Shown here piece by piece: positions 23,123 to 35,490 of a stretch of 64,000 nucleotides of DNA. The stretch lies in the NCBI GenBank assembly GCA_963971425.1, contig OZ020516.1, positions 34,088,199 to 34,152,198 of the forward strand, in the 5' to 3' direction. A program made the translations under genes and the position numbers. Below the pieces are notes generated by a model. The model was given only the letters and a program-made list of their open reading frames with translations. It searched no databases and had not been told where the DNA came from. The DNA comes from Bryoerythrophyllum caledonicum. Lineage: Eukaryota; Streptophyta; Bryopsida; Pottiales; Pottiaceae. Numbering within the stretch: the stretch's first letter is position 1; the number at the start of each line of letters is the position of its first letter.

Positions 23123-23745
23123 ACCTTAGCCTGACAGGCCATGCATCCATGATGGGGTGGACGGCATGCCTCTTGCATGCGGCAAACAACCACACCAAAT
23201 ATTTAAAAAACAAATAAATAAATATAAATAAATAAAAACTCACTATATGGCCTGCAATGCCCTTCTCGAATATGGCCTGCAATGCCCCTCCAGATACTGC
23301 TGGAAGAATCGAGACAACTTTTTTTTTAATAGGACAAATCTTCTCAAGTTCCACAAAAGATATGATATATATTCATGTGAAGTAATTAAATTTTTTAAAA
23401 ACAAGTTCTATTATGATGTTTTTGCCAAATGTAACACTTATAGAATCATTTTAACAAAGGGGGGAGCGGAACATGTTATAACACTTACTAGTGTTAATTT
23501 TGAGGTTTTTTTCGGGAGCGAAATTTTTAGTAACACTTATGCGATTCTAACACTTATAGAGGTAACATTTATAAAGAGCCGACTGTACAAGGAGCAGGAA
23601 TTTTGTGAAGCATGCCATAGTGTATTCTTTCAAGTACTTCAAAATTCATGTTATCAATCTCCATTTTCTAATTTATATTTGCACAGTTGATTTCCGGCAT
23701 AAATAAGCACTGAATGTTATGGATCCAGGTCTACAATCTAAATAA

Positions 23746-25311
23746 CCCTTAAACGTCAGTAGGGAACGATTTTCACGTATTTTTCTTTGAAGAATACGTA
23801 GGTTTCACGTCTCTCTCCAATGTACTAAAGTTCAACAAGACTTACACCTTTGGATTGAAGATTTGTCAACTAACATCTTCATTTGGAGGTCATTTCAATA
23901 GCCAAAACTTTTCGCGTCCAAATACAACACTGTACAATACCCTTCAGGAAAGAAACATACTTTTTGCATTCCTAGGGAAAGTAACTTTCAGTGCTGCCAA
24001 CTTTGACACCCTCTTGAGGGTTAGAAAATTGTTATTTTACCATGAGATTTTTGGCACAAGATCACTTCTAGGTTGACAAAATGTGTGCCAAATTTCAAGG
24101 CCGGAAGATGAATAAAAAAAGAGATATTCAAGATCTACCACCATGGGTAGCACTAAGAAAAGTTTCAGAGGTGCAAACTTTGACACCCTCCCAAGGATTG
24201 AATTTTTTGTTTTTGCCCATGTGATTTTTGGCATGAGACTTTCTCTATGTTTATTACATGTTTAAAGTCCAAAACATCCACACAATTAGACATATTTAAA
24301 ATCTAGCAACATGTGTAGTTGAGAGTGTAGTTGTAAGAAACATTTCACTCCTGGCCAACTTTGACACACTCCCAAGGATTCAATCTTTTTGCATTTGCGC
24401 ATTAAATTTTTGGCATAAAATCATTTCTATATGGAATACATGTGTGCCAAATTTTAACGCCAGAATACTTACATAGCAAATGATTTTTGAAATCTACCAA
24501 CATGTGTATTTGTGAGAAACATTTCACTCTTGCCAAATTTGACACCTTCCCATGGATTGAATTTTATATTTTTCCCATGAGATTTTGGACATGAGACCAT
24601 CTCTATGTTGATTATATGTGTGCTTAACTTCAAGTCTAAAATATCCACAACGGAAAGGAAAAAATCAAAATCTACCATCATGCTAATTGTGAGAAACAAC
24701 CAAGGGTACCATTTCAGCTTTGGAGCCTTCCCTAGGTTCAAAAAATTGTTATTTTAATATGAAAGTTTTAACACAATATCACCTCTATGTTTATAAAATG
24801 TGTGCCGAATTTCAAGGCTAAAAGATGAATACAAAAACCCATATTCAAAAATCTACCAGCATGTGTAAGTATGAGAAACAATCTTTTTGTATCTATTATT
24901 GTATTCATCAGACTGCTTTGAAACTTAACACACATGTTATCAACATAGAGATGATCTTGTGATTAAACTTTCAAGGTAAAATATCAAATTTTCAGCCCTC
25001 AGGAGGGTGTCAAAATTGGCAGTAGTGAATGGCTTACAACTACACATGTTGGTAAATTTGGAATATCTTTATATATATTCATCTTCTCGCCTTGAAATTT
25101 GTCACACATGTTGTCAACATAGAAATGATCTTGTGCCAAAAAATTCATGGTAAAATAACAATTTTCTAAACCTAAAGAGGGTGTCAAAGATGGCAGCACT
25201 GAAAGTTACTATCCCGAGGAATGCCAAAAGTACGTATCTTTATTGAAGGGGACTGTACTTGTAGAATACTTTGGCCACCAGTGGCGGCTTCTGACGCAGT
25301 GACGTTAAGGG
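23746..25311 (+). mobile_element. TTAA-type element, family B copy 1, with satellite insertion
   Basis: The left end is CCCTTAAACGTCAGTAGGG after ATAA and the right end is CTGACGCAGTGACGTTAAGGG before TTAA (25312-25315). The ends match the compact 226-bp copy at 32604-32829. The interior between about 23945 and 25235 is replaced by a satellite-like array absent from the compact copy. Confidence 0.75.
24001..25200. repeat. ~178-bp satellite, five direct units plus two inverted units
   Basis: The marker CTTTGACACCCTCCCAAGG recurs at 24001, 24178, 24359, 24537 and 24718 (spacings 177-181). The reverse-complement marker GGAGGGTGTCAAA appears near 25001 and 25177. Units also share AATCTACCACCATG and ATTTTTGGCATGAGA. 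The length is in the nucleosome/centromere-satellite range. No coding capacity. Confidence 0.8.
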
Positions 25312-25315
25312 TTAA

Positions 25316-26609
25316 TGTTATGGTGCATGGCAACTGGCCCGCGAGCAGTAGAACTGCAGGCAGACATTTCACACAACAAATTCTCCACAATTTAATTGTT
25401 CCACATTCCTGAGAGGCCGCTGAGCTGAATAGTGCGAGTCAAGTACCAAGGCGCTGCTACAGGCATGATACAGTGGGCAATTGATGTGAGAGTGCGGTGG
25501 ACGAGGCACCAAGACAATCCACAAGTCAGGCGGATGGTTGCAGAGAATCCTCTCCAGCCCAATTATCTGTAGACTTCAGTGCCGGCCAGAGCGAGCTGGC
25601 GCAGAGTGTTCGACAGTGATGATGAGGTCCACTCTCCCTCACCATCACTCAACATAGATCCTATCGGTGCTGCATGCGTGGCTTCTGCAGGCCTGTGCTA
25701 CTTGCAGTCGACATAATTAGGACAAATTCTCTGATGCCAATCACTGGACTCAGTTCTTGGAGGTGGAACCGTACTTCATGACTCGTCTAGTGGCCAGGCT
25801 GGTAACAAGTTGGAGTTACCGTGACCTTGATAGCGGTGGAATTATATGCCTCCTCTTGCATCATCAGCACGGTCACCAGTTCAGTTTCATTATGATCATA
25901 ACCTGCAGATAGATAAACCATGCCGAGTGACTTCTCTTTGGAGGGATATGTCACTGTTCCGACACACACCGCGCTCTATTGATACTAGTTCACCAGACAA
26001 AGAGCCAATCTTAAATGAATGAGACAAGTTAATTATGCCTGACGCGTACCATGGTGTCACCAACCCACAACGTGCCTGAATCGTGGTTTCTATTGCTGCA
26101 CGTCGACAACTTGAAGCAACAATAACTATACTCTTCTATCACTGTCTCTGAAGCAGAGTGTTAAACCATGTCGATGTACCACTCCAGTGTTTTATAATTA
26201 GACTAAAGACTCACCGAGGAGAATATAATCAGTAACTCGGGAGTGAGGTGACAACCGAACAAACAAGGTTCAAGTGAATCATTCGCTTTACGAGTAGTCT
26301 GTCTGGAGGCTTCAGTGACCTTGTCTTCGGCTCTGCACCCGCAAAGACCAACTGTTCTCTCCGCAACCTCATCGGTGCTGGCTGTTGGTGAGGTTCCTCT
26401 TTCTAGAACTGAAACAGTAGTGCTCCACACTCCCCTCACCAATGGCCATCTACTAGGTGCACGAATGTTGACAATATGGTGTACCTAAGAACGCTGTTGA
26501 CAAAAATTGAGGTCACTGATTAATTGATCCCCTACACGTCGAAGAAGAACTACCAAAAACGGTTCATCGGTTCAAAACGAAAGGAATGGTCCGTTGACTT
26601 CCAGAAAAA
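25316..26609. other. Downstream region of the GARP gene, no further gene recognised
   Basis: Mixed-composition DNA, higher in GC than the repeats to the left. It presumably contains the 3' untranslated region of the minus-strand gene ending at 26610. No poly(A) signal was assigned and no other coding exon was found. Confidence 0.4.
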
Positions 26610-29590
26610 TTAACCTGGAGCGCCTATAGACATGGTGAGATCTAAGGTGATCCGTGGAGCCTGGGCGTCGTGGTGGTCTTCATTAATGTCCGGGAGGCTC
26701 ATGGGACCGCCGTGGTGGTGGTAGTACCGTGGAGACGATGAACTTAAGTTGCGCTCCGTCGACGAGTATGGATACAGTGACAGAGTCGTCGTCCCATCCG
26801 GCTCCCTGTCCATGTTCGACCTCGCTCGCTCTGGTTGCTGCGGAGGCATGAACGTCCAGGGGCTTGCCGTGTCTGCATCCGACTCTGAAAATGGCCGACC
26901 TCGCTCTGCGTATCTATGTGGCGCTCCTCTCTGTGTCGTACAAACAGTCAATCAGCACAATTTAAAATACTTCTAAACATATATTATCTATTCCAGTGCT
27001 CAGAGATACACCCACCTGAGCTGTGATGTGCTCTGGAGCCGATCCGAACTGAGGCGGCCAGTCCTTCTCCTGGACGTTGGAAGAGCTGCAGCTGTGGTCG
27101 AGTAGTTGCTTGAAGTGGGTGCGAGAGTTTTCCAGTGTCGTTGAACTTGGCTCATCCGAAGACGTGACAGTTGGGTTGTGTGATCTGCTGAACGGATGCC
27201 TGGGCCAGTCCTGGCGCGCTCCGTGCGCCCGCCAACGGTCCCACTCGCTTGCAATTTCCTGTCTCCTTAAGGCTTCTAGTTGTTGCGGCGAAGCCGTCGC
27301 CGTAGTAGCTCCTGGCTGTAACCATGGTCCTTCCTGAAACGCAGCAAATCTCCCCCCTAGACCACCATTTCACAAATGCCATAAGTACTACAATATACAT
27401 CAGAACAACGAATTCAGAGTCGATTTGGGATATTCCTACCGAGACTTATATGATCGCCGGACTGTTGCCGTTTCCGCTCCCAATCCGAGTTGGACGGCCT
27501 TGCGGACCATTGATCTTCAGTTCTGGACTGATCGCTGAAGGACGTCCCGGATGCCATGCCCTGCTCCCGCTTCTTCCACTCCACCAGCTGAATCTCGTTC
27601 TCTGACCAGTCGCGGTGCCCCGTGGGAGGCCCCAAACCCCGGTGGCCCGACCACTCGCCGACCTGCCCATCGTGCCTGCTGCCAGGGTAACTCTATCAGA
27701 AACTTATATCACTCTCAGCTTTTACTGATTGCATCTTTCATGAAGCTTGGATGTACCTAGAAGACACCGCAGGATGGTGGTCCAAGTGCTGCACAATGCC
27801 TTCCTGGCGATGGAGGTAATTCGGGAAAATGGGAACACTGGTGTCGGAATCCCGGCTCATCTGGAACTGATCCCTCCGCTGAAGCCCAAACGACGTGCGC
27901 AAGTCGGACGCTGCACCTTGCTCCCCCATCATCTGATGATCCCCTGCCCCCAACCCTGCAGCGAGACAACCTCACTCAGGAACGATATTCATTCCTCAAT
28001 TCAAGAACTGGACAAGTTGAGTCCAGTTTCGGAATCCACAAAACTGAAACAGAGCGCCTTAGTCTGGGTCCACTTATATGAGCATGTTCTGTAGGTTGAG
28101 CTCTGTAGGTAGGTGACTTCATTCCACTGGATTCAAAGATCTATGGATATGACTATTCCCACCCCATGATGCTTCTGAGCCAGATGTGACTTTTGGCACC
28201 CTGCCTAACAATTACTATCAGTGGCGTGACGATCTTCATACTTATGGCGTCACTTGATTGTGATCTGACCAGCTGCTATTTATACACCGGCCTACTAAAC
28301 AGAGATGGGCCAGAAGCGGCGCTTGATTATATAACGCCGACGCACGATCGAGTGCCTAGGATGAATCGGAATTGCAAGCATCATTCGATTTCAGGTAGAA
28401 GAAACAGTTCCGAGGTTAGTGGAATTAGAGGAGAGGGACAGTTAATGTACCGCTTTGCCCGCTCTCGTCGTTCTTCATGCTCCGGTACATCTGCAGAAAC
28501 CAACCCAGATCATCACCTCAAAACTCTCATGATAGATCAACTGCTATGCGGAGCCGGAAACTGCGAGCTAGTAGACCTTATCAATGCTGCTGTCAATTAA
28601 AGCCTGATTGAAGTGTTGATCCAACAACATCGAATTCACCTGAATTCGAGCTCACCTGCAGATGGCTCTTGACATGCGCAATCGTGAGGCCCTTGACGTC
28701 CATCAGCTGAAGCACCAGCTTTGGTGTCGCTCCTGCGGTACATGCGATTGTTATACCATATATCATCCCCTAGTCACAGTATCATCATCGTCAGTGCTTC
28801 TCACTGTCAGTAGGAGAGCTGAACGCGCGACTGAGGGAGGGCTAATTAACCTCCAGCAAAATTCTATCAGAAAAGCCTGCTACTGGGGTCTGTCAAGAAC
28901 TGAATCTGAACCTCCTCCCACAGAAGCTGAATTCTATCCACGGTGACCAGATGACACTTTAGAATATCTTGAGGAAGACGCGCATTCGAAGGTCGGATAC
29001 TTAATTGAACCTTGCACACACTTCCGATTTGAAGCGTCGACTGTGATGGTAATGCAAGCCCGTGTTGAGAGAAAAAATTCAGGGGGGCGTCCACCACATA
29101 TAGAATCATTACTGTGGCTGGCCAAGAGTACTGGTCCGGTTGTAAAGATCATCAACATATTTGTGACTTCAATGAATAATTTCTCGTGTCATAATTTTTG
29201 TTATGGTACCTGGGGAGTAGGGGGGAGGGATGAGATGGAAGAGGCGGGGCGACGTGAGTACTCACTGTCTTGGCCGCCGAGGCGCTCCACGGCGAGCACG
29301 AAGCAGTGGTGAAGGTCCGGAGTCCAGCGCAGGCGAGGCATTTTGGAGCGCACATACTGGCGCACAGTGCCGCCGCTCCGGCCGCCGCTGCAGCTGCCGC
29401 CCCCGCCCTGGAAGCCGCTGCGGGGGCTTCCTCCGGAGCCGGCGTTCTGGCTCTCAGAGGACCGCTCCGGGGTGTACTCGCCGCTGGACGACGAGTTGCG
29501 GTGCTTGCCGGAATTCCGATGATTCTCACCCCACTTGCGAGCCTGCCCCCCGCCATCGCTGCCGCTGCTGTACTCCACCTGGCCCTGCAT
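26610..29590 (-). CDS. GARP (G2-like/MYB-type) transcription factor, 7 exons, about 504 residues
   Basis: A nuclear DNA-binding regulator. Exons fit one frame with GT-AG introns: 29590-29266, 28732-28656, 28490-28451, 27955-27757, 27678-27440, 27329-27016 and 26930-26610. The GARP domain is split over exons 1-3: MPRLRWTPDLHHCFVLAVER, then RATPKLVLQLMDVKGLTIAH with the SHLQ motif, then MYRSMKND. This matches the Arabidopsis At2g40260/At2g38300 group (rice MOF1 relatives), sister to KANADI. The N-terminus is Gly/Ser-rich and the middle Gln/Ser-rich. The C-terminus ends ITLDLTMSIGAPG, an LxLxL-like (EAR-type) motif suggesting repression. The first in-frame ATG after an in-frame TAG is at 29590; a codon frame from 29650 starts with TTG. 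Exon 6 needs AAG as acceptor to keep frame, 4 bases after a CAG. The tiny ORF ATG-GAT-CAG-TAG lies just upstream. Exon 5-6 junction and start are the least certain points. Confidence 0.88.
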
Positions 29591-31341
29591 CCCACCGCTC
29601 CCTCCCACTACGTCCTCCTCGCAGGCACAGCTCCGAGGATGATGCAGCAACTACTGATCCATCGCGAGACAGTTGGCGTCTGTCTCTCAGCTTATATTGT
29701 ACTCGTCTCGCTCATCTCAAACTGCCGTCGTCGATGCTATTCCTCACCATACCACACCAAAACAAGACGGCGTCTCAGGGACTGAGGAACGGCGCAGGGA
29801 AGGTGACTCCCGATCTATGGGTAGGGCGCAGCATCGACTGTAACAAGAGTACTTGAAGAAGAAGCTCTAGAAGAAAAGACATCGGGGATAGAAGATCTAC
29901 TACTGATTCAGGAGTTATAGGCTGCTGATGATGACAATGATGCGTACTGCTGCTACGACTACACCCACCACCTATGAAACGTACGACGTTGGCCGATTTA
30001 TAGTGGCAGTAGCACTAGTAACAGTACAACCGCTTCTGTTTCTATCAGATACTTGGTGTCTAGTTCTCTACCTGGTCAGTGCAGACCCAGGCACAGCAGT
30101 CGACATGATGAAGAGAGAGAGCACCACACTAAGAAGAAGCTCAGACGATCTCGATCACGTCAAGCTAGCGTGCGGCTGGTCCTTGGGACCAACTCGGTGA
30201 CGAAACGACCTCATGGAGTGTGATGTAAGAGAATGCAGATTGAACCCTCTAAAAGGCTGGAGCTGTAGTACTAGGATCGGCAAGAGACAGGAACATGGAG
30301 GCAGGGAGAAAGAATTGCGTCATGCACACATGCAAAGCAATTCCGGAGTACACGACTCCGGGGGGAAGGAGGAGGAGGAGTAGGTGGTACTGGAGGCCGG
30401 TTGGAGTGGGCATCATCTGGCTGACGAACGTTACAGGATCACAAGCGGAGCCGACAGTAGCAATCCAGTGGTGCCCATGCATTCAAGCCGAGAGCAGGTC
30501 ACATGCGGTTGTGGTGGAGTACTACGAGTGCGCCTTCTCCTCATCATCCTCATCATCACGCCCACCATCAACTACAGCAACGGCACCACCACCACCACCA
30601 GTGGGGTAAGGTGAGCATGCAAAGTAACGCCCCTCTCCAGCTTCTTGCCCCTGCAACCCACCCCCCAACTCCTCTCTCTCCCTCCCCCTCTTCCTCTCTC
30701 TCCTCTCTTTCCCTCTGTCCTCTTCTTCACCATGAACCCTTCTTCTTCCCTGGGTAAGGAAAGCAGTGATTCACACCAAAGGGCGAGGCTCCAGACAACA
30801 CAGAGTGCGGGAAAAAAGAGGAAAACCAAAGAAGAAAAGGAGAAGTTTTTAAAAAGTGGACACCCTCGACAGAAAGGCAAGTTGAGTGTCGAAGTCGTCT
30901 TCGTCTAAGTTAGCAAACGCGGTGGAACAAGACCAGCTTGAAGGGAAACAACAAAGATCTGCCTCTCTCTCCCTGGCCTGAAGGTGAGCCTCTGTTGCTT
31001 GTTGACTTTGGAATGTCTGGAGCCCGGTTCCAGCGGCTGGCGCGGCTGGGGCACACTGTAGCTGTAGTGTGTTTGCAGTGCGCAGTGCCGTGCCGTGGCG
31101 GGGTGCGCCGTTGCCGCACCCGAGCCCCGGCCCCGCGCGCCGACCCGCCCTGGCAAAGTGCACGGCTTCCCGACCACCGGCCATCTCGACCTCTCTTCTG
31201 GATAGACCGCGCTCCAGCCAGGATTCTTACCGCTGCAAGCCGGTGGTCAGTACCGTTTATAGCCGGCGCGCACACATGGATGGGGCCCACCCCATGTATT
31301 CCTTCCCCTTTTGCTTTCATATTCGCCTTCCGGTTAACTTT
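29591..31341 (-). promoter_or_regulatory. 5' leader and upstream region of the GARP gene
   Basis: GC-richer DNA containing a long CT tract on the plus strand at about 30662-30725 (a GA tract in the sense of the gene) and a CAC repeat near 30580-30600. Such GA/CT tracts are common in plant promoters and leaders, but no TATA box or start site was assigned. Overlapping ORFs on both strands here have no recognisable domains. Confidence 0.35.
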
Positions 31342-31911
31342 GAGCATCTCCTCTGCCCTACGTGGAGGTCTACTTTGTACATAATTAATTCAAAATGGCC
31401 GGTGTCCGAATTTCTTGGAAAAAATATACATTTTGTATAAGGTGATACCCATGTGATGCCAAGGTCATACTCATATAATATCTATGTGATACTTGTGTAA
31501 TATCTAGGTGATACCCATTAAGTCCGAACCACTGTGCGAGGAAAAAATAATTAATTCGACACAAGGTTGTTGAACTAGACCTTGGGGTACGGTATTTCTC
31601 GACACCGATGGATCTCTTTGGAGAAATTTTTCGGACCTTTTGAGAGCGAGGCTAGAGCTAGCCCCATCGGCCCTCCAACCGGCTCTCCATTGGAATCTCT
31701 CTAAAATTCTATATTTGGAAGAAGGTGCAAATAACAAATGAATGGCCAATCTCTACCTAGCGGAGAAGACCTATGGGACCGCACCAAATATAGCAGGAGA
31801 CTGTCCGGGTGGCGGGTTGGAGGCCAGTCTAGAAGGGACATGGCTTGCTTCGAAGGTGTGGTGGGGCATCTTCTTCTTGCCAATGTCGCTCCTCCACCAG
31901 TAGAGATGCTC
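31342..31911. mobile_element. Probable Harbinger-type MITE, 570 bp
   Basis: It starts GAGCATCTCCTCTGCC and ends GTAGAGATGCTC before TTA (31912-31914). The left flank is TTT rather than TTA, so the left boundary is tentative. Within it a degenerate GTGATACCCATG repeat occupies 31440-31515. Confidence 0.5.
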
Positions 31912-31914
31912 TTA

Positions 31915-32292
31915 GAGCACCCCCCACCATTACCCAGCCCCGCTGCCCCGATCTCGGTGGATTGGGTTATATGTAGCTCACACATGGAGCTTCTCGACAG
32001 AGTCTCAATCAGCTGCGATTGTCTTCCACATCAACGGGGCCTAGGTCATATACGATCGTGCACAGGCAGGCTGCTTCGACTTTGGTCACGCGGAAAGTGA
32101 TTTTTTTATAAAAAAACAAACAAATCAATCAGCAATCATCAAGCAGCCAACCCCAGCCTGCTGCGCTATTGGCAATGGGGTGGGTGGAAGCCGGCGAGGA
32201 GGGCGGCCCGACCTCCTCTACAACTCGGTTGGCCACTTGCCCAATGAATACCCCATGCCGTCCATCGGAACTGCTGATCAATGGGGATGCTC
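31915..32292. mobile_element. Harbinger-type MITE, 378 bp
   Basis: It starts GAGCACCCCCCACC and ends AATGGGGATGCTC, with TTA on both sides (31912-31914 and 32293-32295). It abuts another MITE end through a shared TTA, as at 18994. Confidence 0.75.
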
Positions 32293-32295
32293 TTA

Positions 32296-32599
32296 TGCAC
32301 GTCATAAGTTGTATTATTCTTAACTCCTACAAGAACAAGGCATTTTAGAGAATTTCCAGCCCATTGATTAAAATATTACAAGATTGAATTTTTGTGAATG
32401 TAAATGTAGGATCTTCTTCTAAACTTACATGAGATGATGTGCTGAAAAAATCTCTGAATTTTGACTATATGAATCAAAAGATAATCGCAGTTGAAGTAAA
32501 AAATTGTGTTTCTTGATTGGACACTTGGTCCCATAAGGGTTAATACATATTCTTTTTTGGTATATTGTACAAATGCATTTGTTTCTCTATATGAATGTA
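32296..32599. other. No gene; right end of another TTAA-type element near 32545
   Basis: ACTTGGTCCCATAAGGG followed by TTAA at about 32540-32544 looks like a family A right end. No left partner was identified. Confidence 0.4.
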
Positions 32600-32603
32600 T
32601 TAA

Positions 32604-32829
32604 CCCTAAAACGTCAGTCGGGAACCATATATACATGACCATATTTTACTCTATAGAATATAGAAAATGTATTAAAGTTTAGCAAGACTTACACCTTTGG
32701 ATTGAAGAATCTTCAACTAACGTCTTTCATTTGGGAGTCATTTCAATATCTGAACATTATCATGTTCAAATACAACACCATACATGTAGAATATGGTGGC
32801 CACGAGCGGCACCTTCTGACATTTAAGGG
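32604..32829 (+). mobile_element. TTAA-bounded family B MITE, compact copy, 226 bp
   Basis: TTAA at 32600-32603 and 32830-32833. The left end is CCCTAAAACGTCAGTCGGG; the right end, reverse complemented, is CCCTTAAATGTCAGAAGG. This is the uninterrupted form of the elements at 23746-25311 and 37485-38440. Confidence 0.85.
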
Positions 32830-32833
32830 TTAA

Positions 32834-33885
32834 GGTTGTTCTAAGAAATACGAACACCCTGAGGACCCCACCCTGACTTGGAATTTCAGGGATATAATTT
32901 GTGCAGCAGAAAGGTGGGCGCTTGTTCTAAAGGCTGCAACGTTGAACATAGAACACCATGCATTCACTTGATGCACCCTTGTAATTTTTATTTTTATTTT
33001 GGTATAACTTGTACTCAAAGTCTCTGTCAGGGTCAGGGTTTTCTGTGTGTGTGGCTTTTGCTGTGCATGGTCTTTGTGCCCATCAGCCCAACCGATGAGG
33101 CCAAAAGATATTCTATCATACCTGTGGTGTACTTTGCTGTTGTTGATTTATCAACAAATCTGCATAGATATAGTGCTCTTGGGACAATCTGTTTGAAGTG
33201 ACTTCTCTTGGCCTTTCTCACACTCTTGGTATTACATCCCCGATCTTTTATGCTTTGGTGCCGATTTGTTATTGAGAGCATTTCTGATATGCCATCACTT
33301 CCACTCCAACCCTAGCACCAAGATGTACACACCCAAATGTTTCCATCCAATGAGCATGTTCTCGCAATTGTGTAAGAATGAACTTCCAACTAATCCGAGT
33401 TCATGACCAGAAACTTTTTACTCTTTAATACAGGTTATCAAATACAAGCAGTCACACCATAGTGATGATCATTACTACAAATATAAGTAACTTTCCCTTC
33501 CAAAAAAATCAATTAGTTCCACCTCAACATTTCCTCAACATCTGGGAAATGTTTGAACTGTAATGCTTATTTCATAATTGGGCAATATTGGGTTTTTGCA
33601 CATTACCAATCTGTCGCGTAGCAGTAGTGCAACCATATAAAAGAATTTATGTAAAAGAAAAAAGGTTTTTTTTTTAGAATATAGAATTTAATTTTTTTTA
33701 AACCAAAATTCAATATAAATAGAAACACAAACAACTCCAAATGAAGAGACTCTGAGGACATTACATTTTCCAAGTGGATTGATGTCAGGTATTTATGCAA
33801 CGTAAAAGTTTAGAGCTTGCAAATGGAAAAGGAAATGCAAAACATTTAAGATATTTTCATGGAAATCTTCAGTGCTTTGTTTAAA
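32834..33885. other. No gene recognised
   Basis: AT-rich interval with short ORFs only. No repeat found elsewhere in the window was identified. Confidence 0.4.
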
Positions 33886-33889
33886 TTAA

Positions 33890-34801
33890 CCCCGAAAGGA
33901 CCAAGTGTAAAAAATGGGTTGTTCGAAAGTTTGGTCACGTTCCTATGGTGTCAATTTCCAACAGTCCTCTTTGAAACCTTTACTATATAAAGGCATTACC
34001 AAGACCTTAGTGGGAAAACAATATTTTCCCTAAATTGGACATTTGATGAAAAGGTTATAGGGTTTTGAATTTCAAATGGGGAGAGCGGGCACCTCGGGCA
34101 CCTCCAAAAACCCTATTAAATGTGAGATTTTCAGTACTTCCAAGTAATATTGTTTCCCTTCACATTGTCAAAAAAAAATTATTGTCTTTAGTGAAAAATA
34201 ACATACCGACCAAAGTCAAACATTTTCACACATTGTCACTCATTTACTTCTTCTTTTCCACATAAAACCTAGATATCTTTATATTTTTCACTTTTAATTT
34301 TCACCACTACAATATGTGGTGTAAACCTTCTTATTGACCATTCGGATTATCAATCTAAAACATATTAAGTTCACAAAAAATTAAAGTGTGAATTGACAAA
34401 TTTCGAACCTCCACTCCTTGCACAATTGTTTTGAATATGCAACACCCGTCCTCTACCTCTAAAAATTGGTGTGTAAGGAACTAACATCATGCTTAACAAG
34501 ATGGTGATGGATTTAGACCTTGTGTAGTGCAAAAATTTGTTAACAAGTGAAGCCAAAGTCTGTTGATCCATTGAACACAGGGAAGAATATGAACCATTTG
34601 CTTGACTTCAAACACTATAATCTTTCAATCCGTGCGGTCAAAGTTTATGAAATTATGGAAATATATTATTTAATAAGTCTTAATTGAGATCCTACTGTCA
34701 AAACTAGAAATAAAAGTTTTTGTTTCCTTTTTCGTTCATTGCACTAGAATCCAACAATGTTGAAGTGTTTTTGGTGTAAAACTATCACGGTACCTTAGGG
34801 G
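33890..34801 (+). mobile_element. TTAA-bounded non-autonomous element, family A copy 3 (reference copy), 912 bp
   Basis: TTAA at 33886-33889 and 34802-34805. It starts CCCCGAAAGGACCAAG and ends ACGGTACCTTAGGGG. It is intact, without nested insertions, and serves as the reference for family A. Its interior CATCATGCTTAACAAGATGG (34487-34506) is the empty site of the insertion at 56294. Confidence 0.9.
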
Positions 34802-34805
34802 TTAA

Positions 34806-35149
34806 TCTAAAAAAACTTGGGAGTGATAGGCATATTGTATGGCTATAATGATAATACAGCCACTATTGTAAAAACCACACTCATGTGTTCAAAAAAAATA
34901 TAATGGGGTTCTTTGATAATGTTGCACCCAAAATCAATGAAAACTATCATTTTCAATGCATTCAACATAAAATCAAAGAAAAAAACATCTTGTTACAAAT
35001 CAATGTGTAGGATCTTGTAGTAGGATTGTACAATAGTGTGTAGTACAAATTTTGAAAGTAAAAGAGGATTAGAAGATGTCCCTAAAAATCTTGCAATGCA
35101 ACTATACACAAAATTAACAGTACACTAATAAATATGCATGTAGCATTCT
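34806..35149. other. No gene recognised
   Basis: AT-rich spacer without recognisable features. Confidence 0.4.
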
Positions 35150-35154
35150 TTTCT

Positions 35155-35490
35155 CAAAAGAAGAAGAACACCGGTCTCCTTCGGAGACTGGCGTGAATAT
35201 AGTGTTTATTCATTCTCTTCACTAAGCATATGACCACGGGACATAGGCTAGTGTATAGAACTACTCCTCCCTCTCGAGGGTAAACACTTTTCTACACTAA
35301 GTGCTTCCCTACACTAATTGCCTTAGAGACAACCGACATGTCATCTCCCCCGAGGGATTTGTGGGTCCCCATACAACGAGGCCTTGGGACGCCCCACCAT
35401 AATTGGATGGACTATGGTGGTAGGCACCACGCCGGCAATAGGACTTGAATTCACAACCACCTCATCGGTGTGCCATGACGCAAATCAGCC
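35155..35490 (-). mobile_element. tRNA-derived SINE, near full length
   Basis: Read on the minus strand, the unit starts near 35490 with GGGCTGATTTGCGTCATGGC. It then has GGTTGTGAATTCAAGTCC, similar to a polymerase III B box, and ends with a GTTCTTCTTC tail near 35160. The 3' half is repeated at 44990-45130, which supports a dispersed SINE family. The tRNA-like head is degenerate. Confidence 0.6.

Larger units (their letters stand above)
22310..23585 (-). mobile_element. Tc1/mariner pogo-like element, 1,276 bp, degraded
   Basis: Terminal inverted repeats begin CAGTCGGCTCTCTATAAATG on the left and CAGTCGGCTCTTTATAAATG on the right, with 23 or 24 matches in the first 24. TA flanks both sides (22308-22309 and 23586-23587), the target duplication of this superfamily. 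Inside, the minus strand at 23122-22718 keeps a C-terminal transposase-like tail (TEEDILDMLPSKDLEIVAD, then VEGALHIVKKFLQQRP) typical of Tigger/jerky-type proteins; the DDE core is deleted. Subterminal TAACACTTATG repeats occur near both ends. Confidence 0.85.

Noticed and set aside
29152..29856. ORFs of 147-208 residues overlapping exon 1 of the GARP gene in other frames
   Set aside because: They are GC-driven shadows; only the frame with the GARP motif connects to the downstream exons.
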